From Paraburkholderia ferrariae NBRC 106233 (GTDB lineage: Bacteria; Pseudomonadota; Gammaproteobacteria; Burkholderiales; Burkholderiaceae): 64,000 nucleotides of DNA. Below the pieces are notes generated by a model, which saw only the letters and a list, made by a program, of their open reading frames with translations, was not told where the DNA came from and ran no database searches. Positions within the stretch are counted from its first letter, which is position 1, and each line of letters opens with the position of its first letter. A program made the position numbers and the translations under genes. The DNA is taken from assembly GCF_000685035.1 (NCBI RefSeq), contig NZ_BAYB01000002.1:372001-436000 (forward strand), in the 5' to 3' direction. Below are positions 36,887 through 46,083 of the stretch, in pieces.

Positions 36887-37204
36887 ATGAAGCGCTTTCA
36901 CATTGCACTGGCCGTTGCCGATCTCGGCGAATCGATTGCCGATTACAGCGAGCGGCTCGGACAGCCGCCTTCCGTTGTCGTGCCGGGGCAGTACGCGATG
37001 TGGCGCACCGATCTGCTGAACTTCTCGATCGGCGAAAAGCCCGAGCGGGCTGGCCAGTTAAGGCATGTCGGCTTCGAGGACGACGCGGCTGAGGGCTATT
37101 CGAGCAGCGTCGATGTGAACGGTATCGAATGGGAGTTGTTCCCGGCGGCCGAGCAGGACGTGCGGATCGTCAATGCTTATGGCGTGCCGGTGAAGCCGGT
37201 GTGA
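36887..37204 (+). CDS. Small VOC (glyoxalase-like) protein
   Basis: The 105-residue protein has the glyoxalase/VOC pattern: KRFHIALAVADLGESIADYSERLG at the start, LRHVGFEDDA in the middle, and EWELFPA near the end (metal-ligand positions His, His and Glu). With CTCACGGAG before its ATG, the start is clear. Function may be a lyase, dioxygenase or resistance-type binding protein; nothing nearby decides. It follows the GntR gene on the same strand, 139 bases away. Confidence 0.75.
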   Translation: MKRFHIALAVADLGESIADYSERLGQPPSVVVPGQYAMWRTDLLNFSIGEKPERAGQLRHVGFEDDAAEGYSSSVDVNGIEWELFPAAEQDVRIVNAYGVPVKPV

Positions 37205-37521
37205 ACCCGTGGCGCCGATTCGAGCGCGGGTTGGCGCCACACGGAAAGCTCGTCGAATTCCACCCTCGAAGTCCGAAGCCGGCTTCACTGCGATTCCGCA
37301 GGTCATGCCCGCAGCCAAATCGTTCGGTATGCAGATCAAGTCAGGCTGGCAAGGAATGATGAGACGGGAAATGCCGCTTCCCGGGAAGATGCACTTCACA
37401 TCGCTCCCGTATCGTTTCAAAGCATCAGGAACGAGCCACGACGAACAGCATCGTGGCTCGTTAGGGCCGGTCGTGCACGCTGGGTCACGTGGCACGGCCG
37501 GATCAGGGGACGGTCAGCCGA
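37205..37521. repeat. Gap with a 12-bp perfect hairpin
   Basis: The arms are AACGAGCCACGA (37430-37441) and TCGTGGCTCGTT (37451-37462), with a 9-base loop. There is no U run on either side, so it is not a standard intrinsic terminator, though it lies between two genes that converge. The rest of the gap shows no gene. Confidence 0.6.
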
Positions 37522-38637
37522 TCAGGTACCCGACTTCAGTTGCGCCCACAAACGATTCTGCAGACGCATGATCGCCGGCGGTTGCGGGCGCATGACAGTC
37601 ATCTTGTCGAGCACCTCCGCCGACGGGAACGTGATGGGGTCCTTCGCGATCTCCGGTTGCACGAGCGGGAGCGAAGCCCGGTTCGCCGTGGGATAGAACA
37701 CTTCGTTGGTAATGGCCGCGCTCGTTTTCGGATCTTCGATGAAGTTGATCCATTTGAGCGCCGCTTCCGGATGCGGGGCGTCTTTCGGAATGGCCATCAT
37801 GTCGAACCACAACAGTCCGCCTTCCTGCGGGTTCACGTACTGAACCTGATAGCTGCGTTTGGCCTCCACCGCGCGCCGGCGCGCAATGCCCGCGTCGCCC
37901 GAGTAGGCCACGGCCACGCACACATCGTTGTTCGCCAGATCGTTGATATAGCCCGAGGAATTGAACTGGGTAATGTAGGGACGAACCTGCTTCAGGACTT
38001 CGTACGCGGCGGTGTAGTCGGCGGGGTTCGTGCTGTTCGGGTTCTTGTGCATGTATTGCAGCACGGCCGGGAAGACATCGGACGCGGAATCGAGGAACGA
38101 CACGCCGCAGCCCTTGAGCTTCGCGAGGTTCGCCGGATCGAAGACCAGCGCCCACGAATTGAGCGGCGCGGCGGTGCCGAGCGCTTTTTCCACTTCCTGC
38201 GTGTTGTACGCAATGCCGTCCGTGCCCCAGGCCCAGGGCACGCCATATTGATTGCCCGGGTCGGCGTCGCTCACCATCTTCATGAGGTGCGGGTCGAGGT
38301 TCGCGAGGTTCGGCAATTGCGATTTGTCGAGCTTGCGGTACACGCCCGCTTCGATCTGCCGCGCCATATAGGCGGACGAAGGCACGACCACGTCGTAGCC
38401 CGAACTGCCCGAGAGCAGCTTGGCCTGCAAGGTGTCGTCGCTGTCGTAACTGTCGTAGCGCACCTTGATGCCGGTCTCCTTTTCGAAGGTGGGTATCGTG
38501 TCGTGCGCAATGTAGTCGGACCAGTTATAGACGTTGACCTGGTTGTCCTCAGCGAAGGCGGCCTGCGAGGCGGCCGCGATCATCGAGATGGCGAGCGAGC
38601 CTGCAAGGGCGTTGTGGAGTCGGGCGTGAAGTTTCAT
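37522..38637 (-). CDS. Periplasmic polyamine-binding protein, PotF/PotD type
   Basis: The 371-residue protein has a signal peptide of about 29 residues ending AAFA, then EDNQVNVYNWSDYIAHDTIP, the opening of spermidine/putrescine-binding proteins. Later SGYDVVVPSSAYMARQ, VPWAWGTDGIAYN and GDAGIARRR match the PotF/PotD family. It should bind a polyamine and present it to an ABC importer. The ATPase and permease genes are not in the window, so it is either an orphan or serves a distant system. Confidence 0.9.
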   Translation of the reverse strand: MKLHARLHNALAGSLAISMIAAASQAAFAEDNQVNVYNWSDYIAHDTIPTFEKETGIKVRYDSYDSDDTLQAKLLSGSSGYDVVVPSSAYMARQIEAGVYRKLDKSQLPNLANLDPHLMKMVSDADPGNQYGVPWAWGTDGIAYNTQEVEKALGTAAPLNSWALVFDPANLAKLKGCGVSFLDSASDVFPAVLQYMHKNPNSTNPADYTAAYEVLKQVRPYITQFNSSGYINDLANNDVCVAVAYSGDAGIARRRAVEAKRSYQVQYVNPQEGGLLWFDMMAIPKDAPHPEAALKWINFIEDPKTSAAITNEVFYPTANRASLPLVQPEIAKDPITFPSAEVLDKMTVMRPQPPAIMRLQNRLWAQLKSGT

Positions 38638-39336
38638 TCTGCTCCCCTATGGAGTGGTGGGGGACGGCATGCGCGTCCCCGCGCCCGGCGTTCGTCTGAA
38701 CGAACGAGGCGTACGAATTGCCGCTCCCGCCGATCCGGCGCGCACACTGGCGCAAGCGGGACGGACGAGAACGGTCCACCGCGCGCTGGGCGGCGCCCAG
38801 CATTGCGCGGTACGACGAGGCGCGACGTGAATCGCTAAAGAGAGAGGAGGGGGCTAAGGCTTGGGGAGCAAGGACGCGATTTCGTCCTTGCGAACAGCAA
38901 TGAATTCGCACGTCGTGACCGAGTTGTGGCGGCGCACGGAGCGAATGGAGAGGACGGTGTCGATCGAGAAATAACCGCAGGGTCTCGCCAACTTGCACGG
39001 CCCTGAAGCAATCGCGCTGCGCATGGCGAGAAAGCCGCCATGTCCTCGATCGTACTGTATCAAGGGGCCACGAAATTTCATGATCTCAGGCGCGCTGGGA
39101 CAAAGCGCTGGGTCAAAGCCTAAAGGCGACGGACTGCTTGCCGGAATGCCGGTTCGATGCGCGCCGGTTCGTTGTTGCCTCAACGAGGCGTTTGCGAGGC
39201 GTTTGGGATCGGCGCACTTCAACCGTGCGCATTCATGGTACCTGGGCCAATAAACGTGTCAATGGGGACATGTGCCATGTGCTGTATCGTTAGGGCCTTG
39301 CGCTTCGTTCGTCACGCCCTTTAATGGAAGGTGGTC
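38638..39336. other. Long gap with no clear gene
   Basis: This stretch of about 700 bases lies between the divergent binding-protein and kinase genes. It contains a 9-bp hairpin (GCAAGGACG at 38868-38876 with CGTCCTTGC at 38883-38891). One minus-strand frame, 38854-39081, reads MKFRGPLIQYDRGHGGFLAM and gives 75 residues, with no family match. Nothing else is recognised. Confidence 0.4.
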
Positions 39337-41046
39337 ATGAAGAAACTCGTCAACCAACCCGCGCATGTCGTGCGCGAGATGCTCGAAGGGATCGCGCGGC
39401 AAGCGCCGCATCTCGCGATCCTCGGCGAAGAGAATGTGCTGGTCCGCCGGGACCTGCCGGAAAAGTCGGCCCGTGCGGTGGCGCTCATCTCCGGCGGCGG
39501 CAGCGGCCATGAACCCGCCCACGGCGGTTATGTGGGCGCCGGCATGTTGAGCGCGGCGGTGTGCGGCGAGGTCTTCACGTCGCCCTCCACCGATGCCGTG
39601 CTCGCGGCCATTCGGGCGACGGCGGGCGCCGCGGGTGCGGTGCTGATCGTGAAGAACTACACGGGCGACCGGCTCAACTTCGGCCTTGCCGCCGAACTCG
39701 CGCGCGCCGAGGGCATCCCCGTGGAGATCGTGATCGTGGCCGACGACGTTTCGCTGCGCCTCACGACGGCGCGCACGCATCGGCGCGGCATTGCCGGGAC
39801 CGTGCTCGTGCACAAGATCGCGGCCGCGGCCGCGGCACGCGGGTTGCCGCTCGCACGCGTGGCGGCGCTCGCGCGCGAGGCGGCGGCCGGGCTCGGCACC
39901 ATGGGCGTGGCGCTGAACGGCTGCACGCTGCCGGGCATGGAGAAAGCGGGCTTCCAACTCGCCGGCGACGAAATCGAACTCGGCCTCGGCATCCATGGCG
40001 AGAAGGGCGTCGAGCGTACCCTGCCGCTGCCCGCGGATGCGCTGGCCGAGACCCTGCTGACGAATATCGTCGAAGACCTCGCACTCGAAAGCGGCCAGCG
40101 TGTGGCGCTGCTCGTCAACGGCCTTGGCGCCACGCCGCAGATGGAACTCGATATCGTGCTGCGTGCGGCCTACGAGGGTCTCGCGCGACGAGGCATCGCG
40201 ATCGCGCGCGCATGGTCGGGCACGTTCCTCTCCGCGCTCGACATGCCGGGTTGCTCGATTTCGGTGCTGCGCGTGGACGACGAAAGGCTCGCGCTGCTGG
40301 ACGCCGCCACCGAAGCGCTGTCGTGGCCGCGCGGCGGGCGGGTGAGTCACGCGATCCGGATCGATGCGCCCGCTGCCGGGCACGAAGCGACGCCGCCGCT
40401 CGCGGGCGAGAGCGACCCGCATTGGCTGGCTGCCGTGAAGCCGGCACTGCGCGCCGTGGCCGAAGCGTTGATTGCCAATGAGCGCAGGCTCACCGAGCTC
40501 GACACGCTGGCGGGCGACGGCGATCTGGGAACGAGCATGACGCGCGCGGCCCACGCGTTGCTGAGCGTGCCCGATGCGGCGCTGGCCGCACCGGCGGCGT
40601 CGCTTGCCGCGCTGGGCGGCGCATTGCGCAAGGCGATTGCGGGCAGTTCCGGGCCGTTCTATGCCACGGCGCTCTTGCGCGCCTCGCGCCGCCTGGCCGT
40701 TGCGAAGCAGCCGGCTGTGCCCGACTGGGCTGCTGCGTTTCGCGAGGCGGTCGAAGCGGTGAGCGAACTGGGCGGCGCGAAGCCCGGCGACCGCACGATG
40801 CTGGATGCGCTGGTGCCGGCCATGGAGACCTTCGAGCAGTCGCTGGGCGCGGGTCAGCCGGTGGCCGAGGCGTGGGCGGCGGCGGTGCTCGCGGCGGAAC
40901 AAGGCGCGCTGGCCACGGCGACGATGACGCCGCGCGCGGGCCGTGCGAGCTATCTGGGTGCACGCGCGGTGGGGTCGCCGGATGGCGGTGCCGTCGCGGT
41001 GTGCTGCTGGCTGTGGGCGTTGCAGCCGCATATCGGCGTGCACTGA
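39337..41046 (+). CDS. Dihydroxyacetone kinase, ATP-dependent DhaK-DhaL fusion
   Basis: The 569-residue protein joins the DhaK domain (about 1-330) to the DhaL domain (about 365-569), as in the single-chain ATP-dependent kinases of Citrobacter. GGGSGHEPAHGGYVGAGM holds H58, and H220 in LGLGIHGEKG matches the His that binds the ketone covalently. DhaL has the ADP/Mg loop LAGDGDLGTSM at about 391-401. It phosphorylates dihydroxyacetone or a related short ketose. The ATG at 39337 has a GGAAGG site; a GTG at 39331 is also in frame. The sugar ABC operon nearby may share a pathway. Confidence 0.93.
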   Translation: MKKLVNQPAHVVREMLEGIARQAPHLAILGEENVLVRRDLPEKSARAVALISGGGSGHEPAHGGYVGAGMLSAAVCGEVFTSPSTDAVLAAIRATAGAAGAVLIVKNYTGDRLNFGLAAELARAEGIPVEIVIVADDVSLRLTTARTHRRGIAGTVLVHKIAAAAAARGLPLARVAALAREAAAGLGTMGVALNGCTLPGMEKAGFQLAGDEIELGLGIHGEKGVERTLPLPADALAETLLTNIVEDLALESGQRVALLVNGLGATPQMELDIVLRAAYEGLARRGIAIARAWSGTFLSALDMPGCSISVLRVDDERLALLDAATEALSWPRGGRVSHAIRIDAPAAGHEATPPLAGESDPHWLAAVKPALRAVAEALIANERRLTELDTLAGDGDLGTSMTRAAHALLSVPDAALAAPAASLAALGGALRKAIAGSSGPFYATALLRASRRLAVAKQPAVPDWAAAFREAVEAVSELGGAKPGDRTMLDALVPAMETFEQSLGAGQPVAEAWAAAVLAAEQGALATATMTPRAGRASYLGARAVGSPDGGAVAVCCWLWALQPHIGVH

Positions 41047-41064
41047 GCGGCAAAAACGGAGCAG

Positions 41065-41105
41065 CACAACCGGAGCCTCACAACCGGAGCCTCACAACCG
41101 GAGCC
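41065..41105 (+). repeat. Three tandem copies of a 14-base unit
   Basis: CACAACCGGAGCCT occurs at 41065-41078 and 41079-41092, and 13 bases of it again at 41093-41105, just after the kinase stop codon. Confidence 0.85.
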
Positions 41106-41142
41106 GCCCGACCCGCACACAGGCGACCCTGCCACCGCCCGG

Positions 41143-42015
41143 CTACCGGAAGATCTCCACCAGCAGGTTCGCCACCGTGCGCATGCGCTCGCTGTCGCGC
41201 AGCGCGGGGTGCTGCACGAGCCACACGTCCTGGTCGAGCGTCTTGATGTGCTTCTCCACGCACACGAGTTCGCTCGTCGTGCTGCCCGCAAGCTGCGCGA
41301 GCACGCCGAGCCCCGAGCCGCCCAGCACGCCCTGCAGCACGCCCATCCCCGAACTGTTGCGCAGCGCGGGCGCGCTCGCGCCGGGCAGGTCCCGCAGCCA
41401 CTGGGTGACCCGGTGGTCCGCCTGCCGGTCGTCGAGCCCGACGAGCGAGAGCTTCTCCCACTCCTTGCGCGCGATCGCCTGCTTGTGCCGCAGGTAATAG
41501 TCGCGCGACGCATAGAGGCCGAAGCGGATCCGGCCGATGCGCCGCACGAACAGGTCGCCTTCGTCCGGGCATTCGGTCCAGAGCGCGATGTCGGCTTCGC
41601 GCCGGGCGAGGCTGTAGGGTCGCCGCGACGTGAGCACCTCGATGGCGAGACCGGGCAGCCGGTCCTGGAACGAGCCGATCAGCTTCATCAGCATGTACGA
41701 CGGCCACTCGGACGCGTTGATCCGCACCGTGCCGCGCGGGCCGCCGTGGCCGGTCGCGTCCGCCGCGCGGGCGATGCGGTGCGCGAGGTCCTCCATCTGC
41801 TCGGCCCACGCCAGCACTTTCGCGCCGAACGCCGTAGGGGTACACCCTGAGGGCACGCGGTCGATCAGGGGTTCGCCGAGGCGCCGTTCCAGGTCGGTGA
41901 GGCGGCGCGACAACGTGGGCGGGCTCAGGTCGCAGGCGAGCGCCGCCGCGCGCATCGTGCCTTCGCGGGCGATGGCCACCAGCAGCCGCAGATCGTCCCA
42001 GTCGATGTGTTCCAT
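41143..42015 (-). CDS. LysR-family regulator divergent from the ribose-type ABC operon
   Basis: The ATG at 42015 gives 290 residues starting MEHIDWDDLRLLVAIAREGT, with the helix-turn-helix AALACDLSPPTLSRRLTDLE. The effector domain includes DIALWTECPDEGDLFVRRIG, as in the branch of LysR proteins with CrgA-like effector domains. It stands 209 bases from the binding-protein gene on the other strand and probably controls that operon. An ATG at 42078 would add 21 non-family residues. The effector is unknown. Confidence 0.87.
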   Translation of the reverse strand: MEHIDWDDLRLLVAIAREGTMRAAALACDLSPPTLSRRLTDLERRLGEPLIDRVPSGCTPTAFGAKVLAWAEQMEDLAHRIARAADATGHGGPRGTVRINASEWPSYMLMKLIGSFQDRLPGLAIEVLTSRRPYSLARREADIALWTECPDEGDLFVRRIGRIRFGLYASRDYYLRHKQAIARKEWEKLSLVGLDDRQADHRVTQWLRDLPGASAPALRNSSGMGVLQGVLGGSGLGVLAQLAGSTTSELVCVEKHIKTLDQDVWLVQHPALRDSERMRTVANLLVEIFR

Positions 42016-42224
42016 TTTTGTAACGGCAAGTTTTGAAATTTGGCATAGCATAACCCGATCCGCGGGGATAGGATTCAATCGGGGTCGGGCTCATGCCGTT
42101 GCCGCCGCACGCTTTTCAGCCTGGTCTGGCTTGCGGCGCGGCCAGGGCCCGCGACCAGAACCCATCACACGACTCGCCGGCTACCCCCTGGGTAGAGAAC
42201 GGACGGGCGACCACGGAGACATCC

Positions 42225-43202
42225 ATGAATCGAGCATTCAAACCCGCACGCCGCCGCGCTATTGTGGCTACGGCAGTGGCAACCGCAACGTTCCTGGCCG
42301 GCACGATGCTGCCGGCGGCGCCCGCTTTCGCGCAGACGCCCCACAAGCCCAGGGTCGCGCTGGTGATGAAGTCGCTCGCCAACGAGTTCTTCCTGACGAT
42401 GGAAAACGGCGCGAAGGACTACCAGGCGCATAACAGCAGCAAGTTCGATCTGGTGACCAACGGCATCAAGAACGAGACCGACACCGCCGCGCAGATCCAG
42501 ATCGTCGAGCAGATGATCGTCTCGAAGGTCGATGCGATCGTGCTGGCGCCGGCCGATTCGAAGGCGCTCGTACCGGTGGTGAAGAAGGCGGTGGACGCCG
42601 GCATCATCGTGGTGAACATCGACAACCGGCTCGATCCGGACGTGCTCAAGTCGAAAGACCTGAACGTGCCGTTCGTCGGTCCGGACAACGCCAAGGGCGC
42701 CGAGAAGGTGGGCGACTACCTCGCGCAGAAGCTGAAGGCCGGCGACGAGGTGGGCATCATCGAAGGCGTTTCGACCACCACCAACGCGCAGCAGCGCACG
42801 GCCGGCTTCAAGGCGGCCATGCAGAAGGTGGGCGCGAAGATCGACTCGGTGCAGTCGGGCGAATGGGAAATCGACAAGGGCAATGCCGTGGCTTCGGCGA
42901 TGCTCAACGAGTATCCGAACATCAAGGCGCTGCTGGCCGGCAACGACAACATGGCGATCGGCGCCGTTTCGGCCGTGCGCGCCGCTGGCAAGCAAGGCAA
43001 GGTGTACGTGGTCGGCTACGACGACATCGACGCGATCAAGCCGATGCTCAAGGACGGCCGCGTGCTCGCCACCGCCGACCAGTACGCGGCGAAGCAGGCC
43101 GTGTTCGGCATCGACACGGCGCTCAAGGCGATCTCGGAGCACAAGAAGCAGTCCGATCTGGCTGGCGTGGTCGAAACGCCGGTCGATCTCGTGACGAAGT
43201 AA
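42225..43202 (+). CDS. Sugar ABC transporter periplasmic binding protein, RbsB type
   Basis: The 325-residue protein has a signal peptide of about 36 residues ending AFA, with an Arg-rich start. The mature part has the RbsB-like hinge-bending fold, with KPRVALVMKSLANEFFLTM, AIVLAPADSKALVPV, VVNIDNRLDP and YVVGYDDIDAIKPML. Members bind ribose, xylose, allose or related sugars and polyols. It heads an operon of ATPase, permease and ribokinase. The start is chosen for its signal peptide. The exact sugar cannot be told. Confidence 0.92.
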   Translation: MNRAFKPARRRAIVATAVATATFLAGTMLPAAPAFAQTPHKPRVALVMKSLANEFFLTMENGAKDYQAHNSSKFDLVTNGIKNETDTAAQIQIVEQMIVSKVDAIVLAPADSKALVPVVKKAVDAGIIVVNIDNRLDPDVLKSKDLNVPFVGPDNAKGAEKVGDYLAQKLKAGDEVGIIEGVSTTTNAQQRTAGFKAAMQKVGAKIDSVQSGEWEIDKGNAVASAMLNEYPNIKALLAGNDNMAIGAVSAVRAAGKQGKVYVVGYDDIDAIKPMLKDGRVLATADQYAAKQAVFGIDTALKAISEHKKQSDLAGVVETPVDLVTK

Positions 43203-43349
43203 GTCCCTCCGGATCCGGGCGCGCAAGTACGCTCAGGCACACGCAAGTACGCACACGAGCGTATTCCCGCGCCCCGGCGCGAGGCGCCACCAGGGCCGCC
43301 GCCCGGATCCTGTCTGGCCACACCGCATTTCATTCGCAGCCGTCAAGCG

Positions 43350-44948
43350 ATGTCCACTCCATTCCAGCCTGATCACGATGCCGCGCCTGTGCTGAGCGTG
43401 CAGGGCGTCGGCAAGACCTATGCCGCGCCGGTGCTCGGCGGTATTTCGCTGCAACTGCACGCGGGCGAAGTGCTCGCGCTCACGGGCGAAAACGGCGCGG
43501 GCAAGAGCACGCTTTCGAAGATCGTCGGCGGCCTCGTGGTGCCGACCGAGGGCGCGATGACGCTCGGCGGCGCGCCGTATGCGCCCGCAAGCCGTTCGGA
43601 GGCCGAAGCACTTGGCGTGCGCATGGTGATGCAGGAGTTGAACCTGCTGCCCACGCTGACGATTGCCGAGAACCTGTTTCTGAACCGCCTGCCGCGCCGC
43701 GGCTTGTCCGGCCGTATGGGACGCATCGACCGCGCGACGCTGCGCGAGGACGCGCGCCGCGCGATGGCGCAGGTCGGACTCGACGCGATGGATCCCGATA
43801 CGCTGGTGGGCGAACTCGGCATCGGCCATCAGCAGATGGTCGAGATCGCGCGCAACCTGATCGGCGACTGCCGCGTGCTGATCCTGGACGAGCCCACGGC
43901 CATGCTGACCGCGCGCGAGGTCGATCTGCTGTTCGCGCAGATCGCGCAACTGAAGGCGCGCGGCGTGGCGATGGTCTACATCTCGCACCGGCTCGAAGAA
44001 CTTCAGCGCATTGCCGAACGCGCGGCGGTGCTGCGCGACGGCAAGCTGGTGCACGCCGGCCCGATGCGCGAGCTTACGAGCGAGCGCCTCGTCACGCTGA
44101 TGGTGGGGCGCGACGTGGGCGAGGACATCGATCTGGGCGAGCGGCGCATTGGCGGCGTGGCGCTCAAGGTCGAGCACATGTCGCGCGGCCATGCCGTGCG
44201 CGACGTCTCGTTCGAGGTCAAGGCGGGCGAGATTTTCGGCATCAGCGGGCTGATCGGCGCTGGACGCACCGAACTGCTGCGCCTCATCTTCGGCGCCGAT
44301 CGTGCCGATGCGGGCACGGTCTCGATTGCGCATGGCGGGGCCGCGCTCGCGCCGATCCAGGTGGCTTCGCCCGTGGACGCGGTGAAAGAGGGCATTGCCC
44401 TCATCACCGAGGACCGTAAGGGCGAGGGGTTGCTGCTGCCGCAGCCGATCGCAGCCAACGTGTCGCTCGGCAATCTCGCTGCCGTCTCGAAGCGCGGCGT
44501 GATCGACGGCGCGAGCGAAGCCGCGCTCGCGCAGAAGATGATCGACGCCATGCGCATTCGCACTTCGGGCCCTGCGCAAACCGTGGCGCAACTCTCCGGC
44601 GGCAACCAGCAGAAGGTCGTGATCGGGCGCTGGCTCGCGCGCGACTGCACGGTGCTGCTGTTCGATGAACCCACGCGCGGTATCGACGTGGGCGCGCGCT
44701 TCGACATCTATACGCTGCTCGGCGCGCTGGCGCGCGAGGGCCGGGCGCTCGTGGTGGTGTCGAGCGACCTGCGGGAACTGATGGCGATCTGCGACCGGAT
44801 TGGCGTGATGTCGGCCGGACGCCTCACCGGCATTTTCGAGCGCGGCCACTGGACCCAGGATTCGCTGCTGGCGGCGGCTTTCGCCGGCTATGCCGGCGAG
44901 GCCGCGAACGAGGCTGCGTCGCAAACCGCGACGCAAGCGCTCGCCTGA
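43350..44948 (+). CDS. Sugar ABC transporter ATPase, RbsA type
   Basis: The 532-residue protein contains two ATPase halves. The first has Walker A GENGAGKST and Walker B VLILDEPTAML; the second lacks the standard Walker A Lys pattern (SGLIGAGRTELLRLI), as is normal in this family, but keeps LSGGNQQKVVIGRWL and LLFDEPTRGIDVGAR. It drives import by the permease encoded next. It starts 147 bases after the binding-protein gene on the same strand. Confidence 0.93.
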   Translation: MSTPFQPDHDAAPVLSVQGVGKTYAAPVLGGISLQLHAGEVLALTGENGAGKSTLSKIVGGLVVPTEGAMTLGGAPYAPASRSEAEALGVRMVMQELNLLPTLTIAENLFLNRLPRRGLSGRMGRIDRATLREDARRAMAQVGLDAMDPDTLVGELGIGHQQMVEIARNLIGDCRVLILDEPTAMLTAREVDLLFAQIAQLKARGVAMVYISHRLEELQRIAERAAVLRDGKLVHAGPMRELTSERLVTLMVGRDVGEDIDLGERRIGGVALKVEHMSRGHAVRDVSFEVKAGEIFGISGLIGAGRTELLRLIFGADRADAGTVSIAHGGAALAPIQVASPVDAVKEGIALITEDRKGEGLLLPQPIAANVSLGNLAAVSKRGVIDGASEAALAQKMIDAMRIRTSGPAQTVAQLSGGNQQKVVIGRWLARDCTVLLFDEPTRGIDVGARFDIYTLLGALAREGRALVVVSSDLRELMAICDRIGVMSAGRLTGIFERGHWTQDSLLAAAFAGYAGEAANEAASQTATQALA

Positions 44949-44990
44949 TGCGCAGCGGCACCCGACGAGACATTGATGGAGCATTCAAGC

Positions 44991-45992
44991 ATGACAGCAC
45001 AGACCAGCCTGCCGACCGCGCAGAAAGAACCGCCTGAACAGGCGAAGCCGGCGCGCGTCCGCAGCGCCTTTTCGAGCTATCTCGGCCTCATAGGAGCGCT
45101 GGGCGGGATGATCGTTCTGTTCTCGATCCTCAGCTCGCACTTCCTCACCTACGACACGTTCAGCACGATCGCGAACCAGATTCCCGATCTGGTGGTGATG
45201 TCGGTGGGCATGACCTTCGTGCTGATCATCGCCGGGATCGACCTCTCGGTCGGCTCGGTGCTCGCGCTTGGCGCGGCGATCACGAGCGTGGCCGCCCTGC
45301 AGTGGCACTGGCCGGCTATCCCGTCCGCGCTGCTGGGCATGGCGGGCGCGATGCTCACGGGCTGCATTACCGGCGCGATTACCGTGGCGTGGCGCATTCC
45401 GTCGTTCATCGTGTCGCTGGGCGTGCTCGAAGCCGCGCGCGGGCTCGCGTATCAACTCACGAATTCGCGTACCGCCTATATCGGCGATTCGCTCGATTTC
45501 CTCTCCAACCCCATCGCGTTCGGCATTTCGCCGGCCTTTCTGATTGCCATTGCCGTGATGATCCTGGCACAGTGGGTGCTCACGCGTACGGTGTTCGGCC
45601 GCTATCTCATCGGCATCGGCACGAACGAAGAAGCGGTGCGCCTTGCGGGTGTCAACACGCGTCCTTACAAGGTTGCCGTGTTCGCGCTGATGGGGCTGCT
45701 CTCGGGACTCGCGGCGCTGTTCCAGATTTCGCGGCTCGAAGCGGCCGATCCGAACGCGGGCGACGGTATCGAACTGCAGGTGATCGCCGCGGTGGTGATC
45801 GGCGGCACGAGCCTGATGGGTGGCCGCGGTTCGGTTACGAGCACCTTCTTCGGTGTACTGATCATTTCGGTGCTGGCCGCCGGCCTCGCGCAGATCGGCG
45901 CGACCGAGCCGACCAAGCGCATTATCACCGGTGCCGTGATCGTGATCGCGGTGGTGCTGGATACCTATCGGAGCCGCCGCCGGGCCGCATAA
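44991..45992 (+). CDS. Sugar ABC transporter permease, RbsC type
   Basis: The ATG at 44991 (after GGAG at 44978-44981) gives 333 residues; ATG 44976 is an alternative. The protein has eight to ten hydrophobic segments, the family motif IAGIDLSVGSVLALGA near residue 80 and GIGTNEEAVRLAGVNTRPYK, which contacts the ATPase. With the ATPase and the binding protein it forms the inner-membrane importer. Confidence 0.92.
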   Translation: MTAQTSLPTAQKEPPEQAKPARVRSAFSSYLGLIGALGGMIVLFSILSSHFLTYDTFSTIANQIPDLVVMSVGMTFVLIIAGIDLSVGSVLALGAAITSVAALQWHWPAIPSALLGMAGAMLTGCITGAITVAWRIPSFIVSLGVLEAARGLAYQLTNSRTAYIGDSLDFLSNPIAFGISPAFLIAIAVMILAQWVLTRTVFGRYLIGIGTNEEAVRLAGVNTRPYKVAVFALMGLLSGLAALFQISRLEAADPNAGDGIELQVIAAVVIGGTSLMGGRGSVTSTFFGVLIISVLAAGLAQIGATEPTKRIITGAVIVIAVVLDTYRSRRRAA

Positions 45993-46083
45993 TGGCGGCA
46001 TGAGGCGCGAGGGCTTCGGCCCGCATTGCATGGAGCCGGAGTGAGCGCGTTGCCGCGCGCTTCGGTTCGACAGGAGAATCATT

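Noticed and set aside
38854..39081. 75-residue minus-strand frame in the long gap
   Set aside because: There is no family match or clear ribosome site, so I mention it only in the gap entry and do not call a gene.
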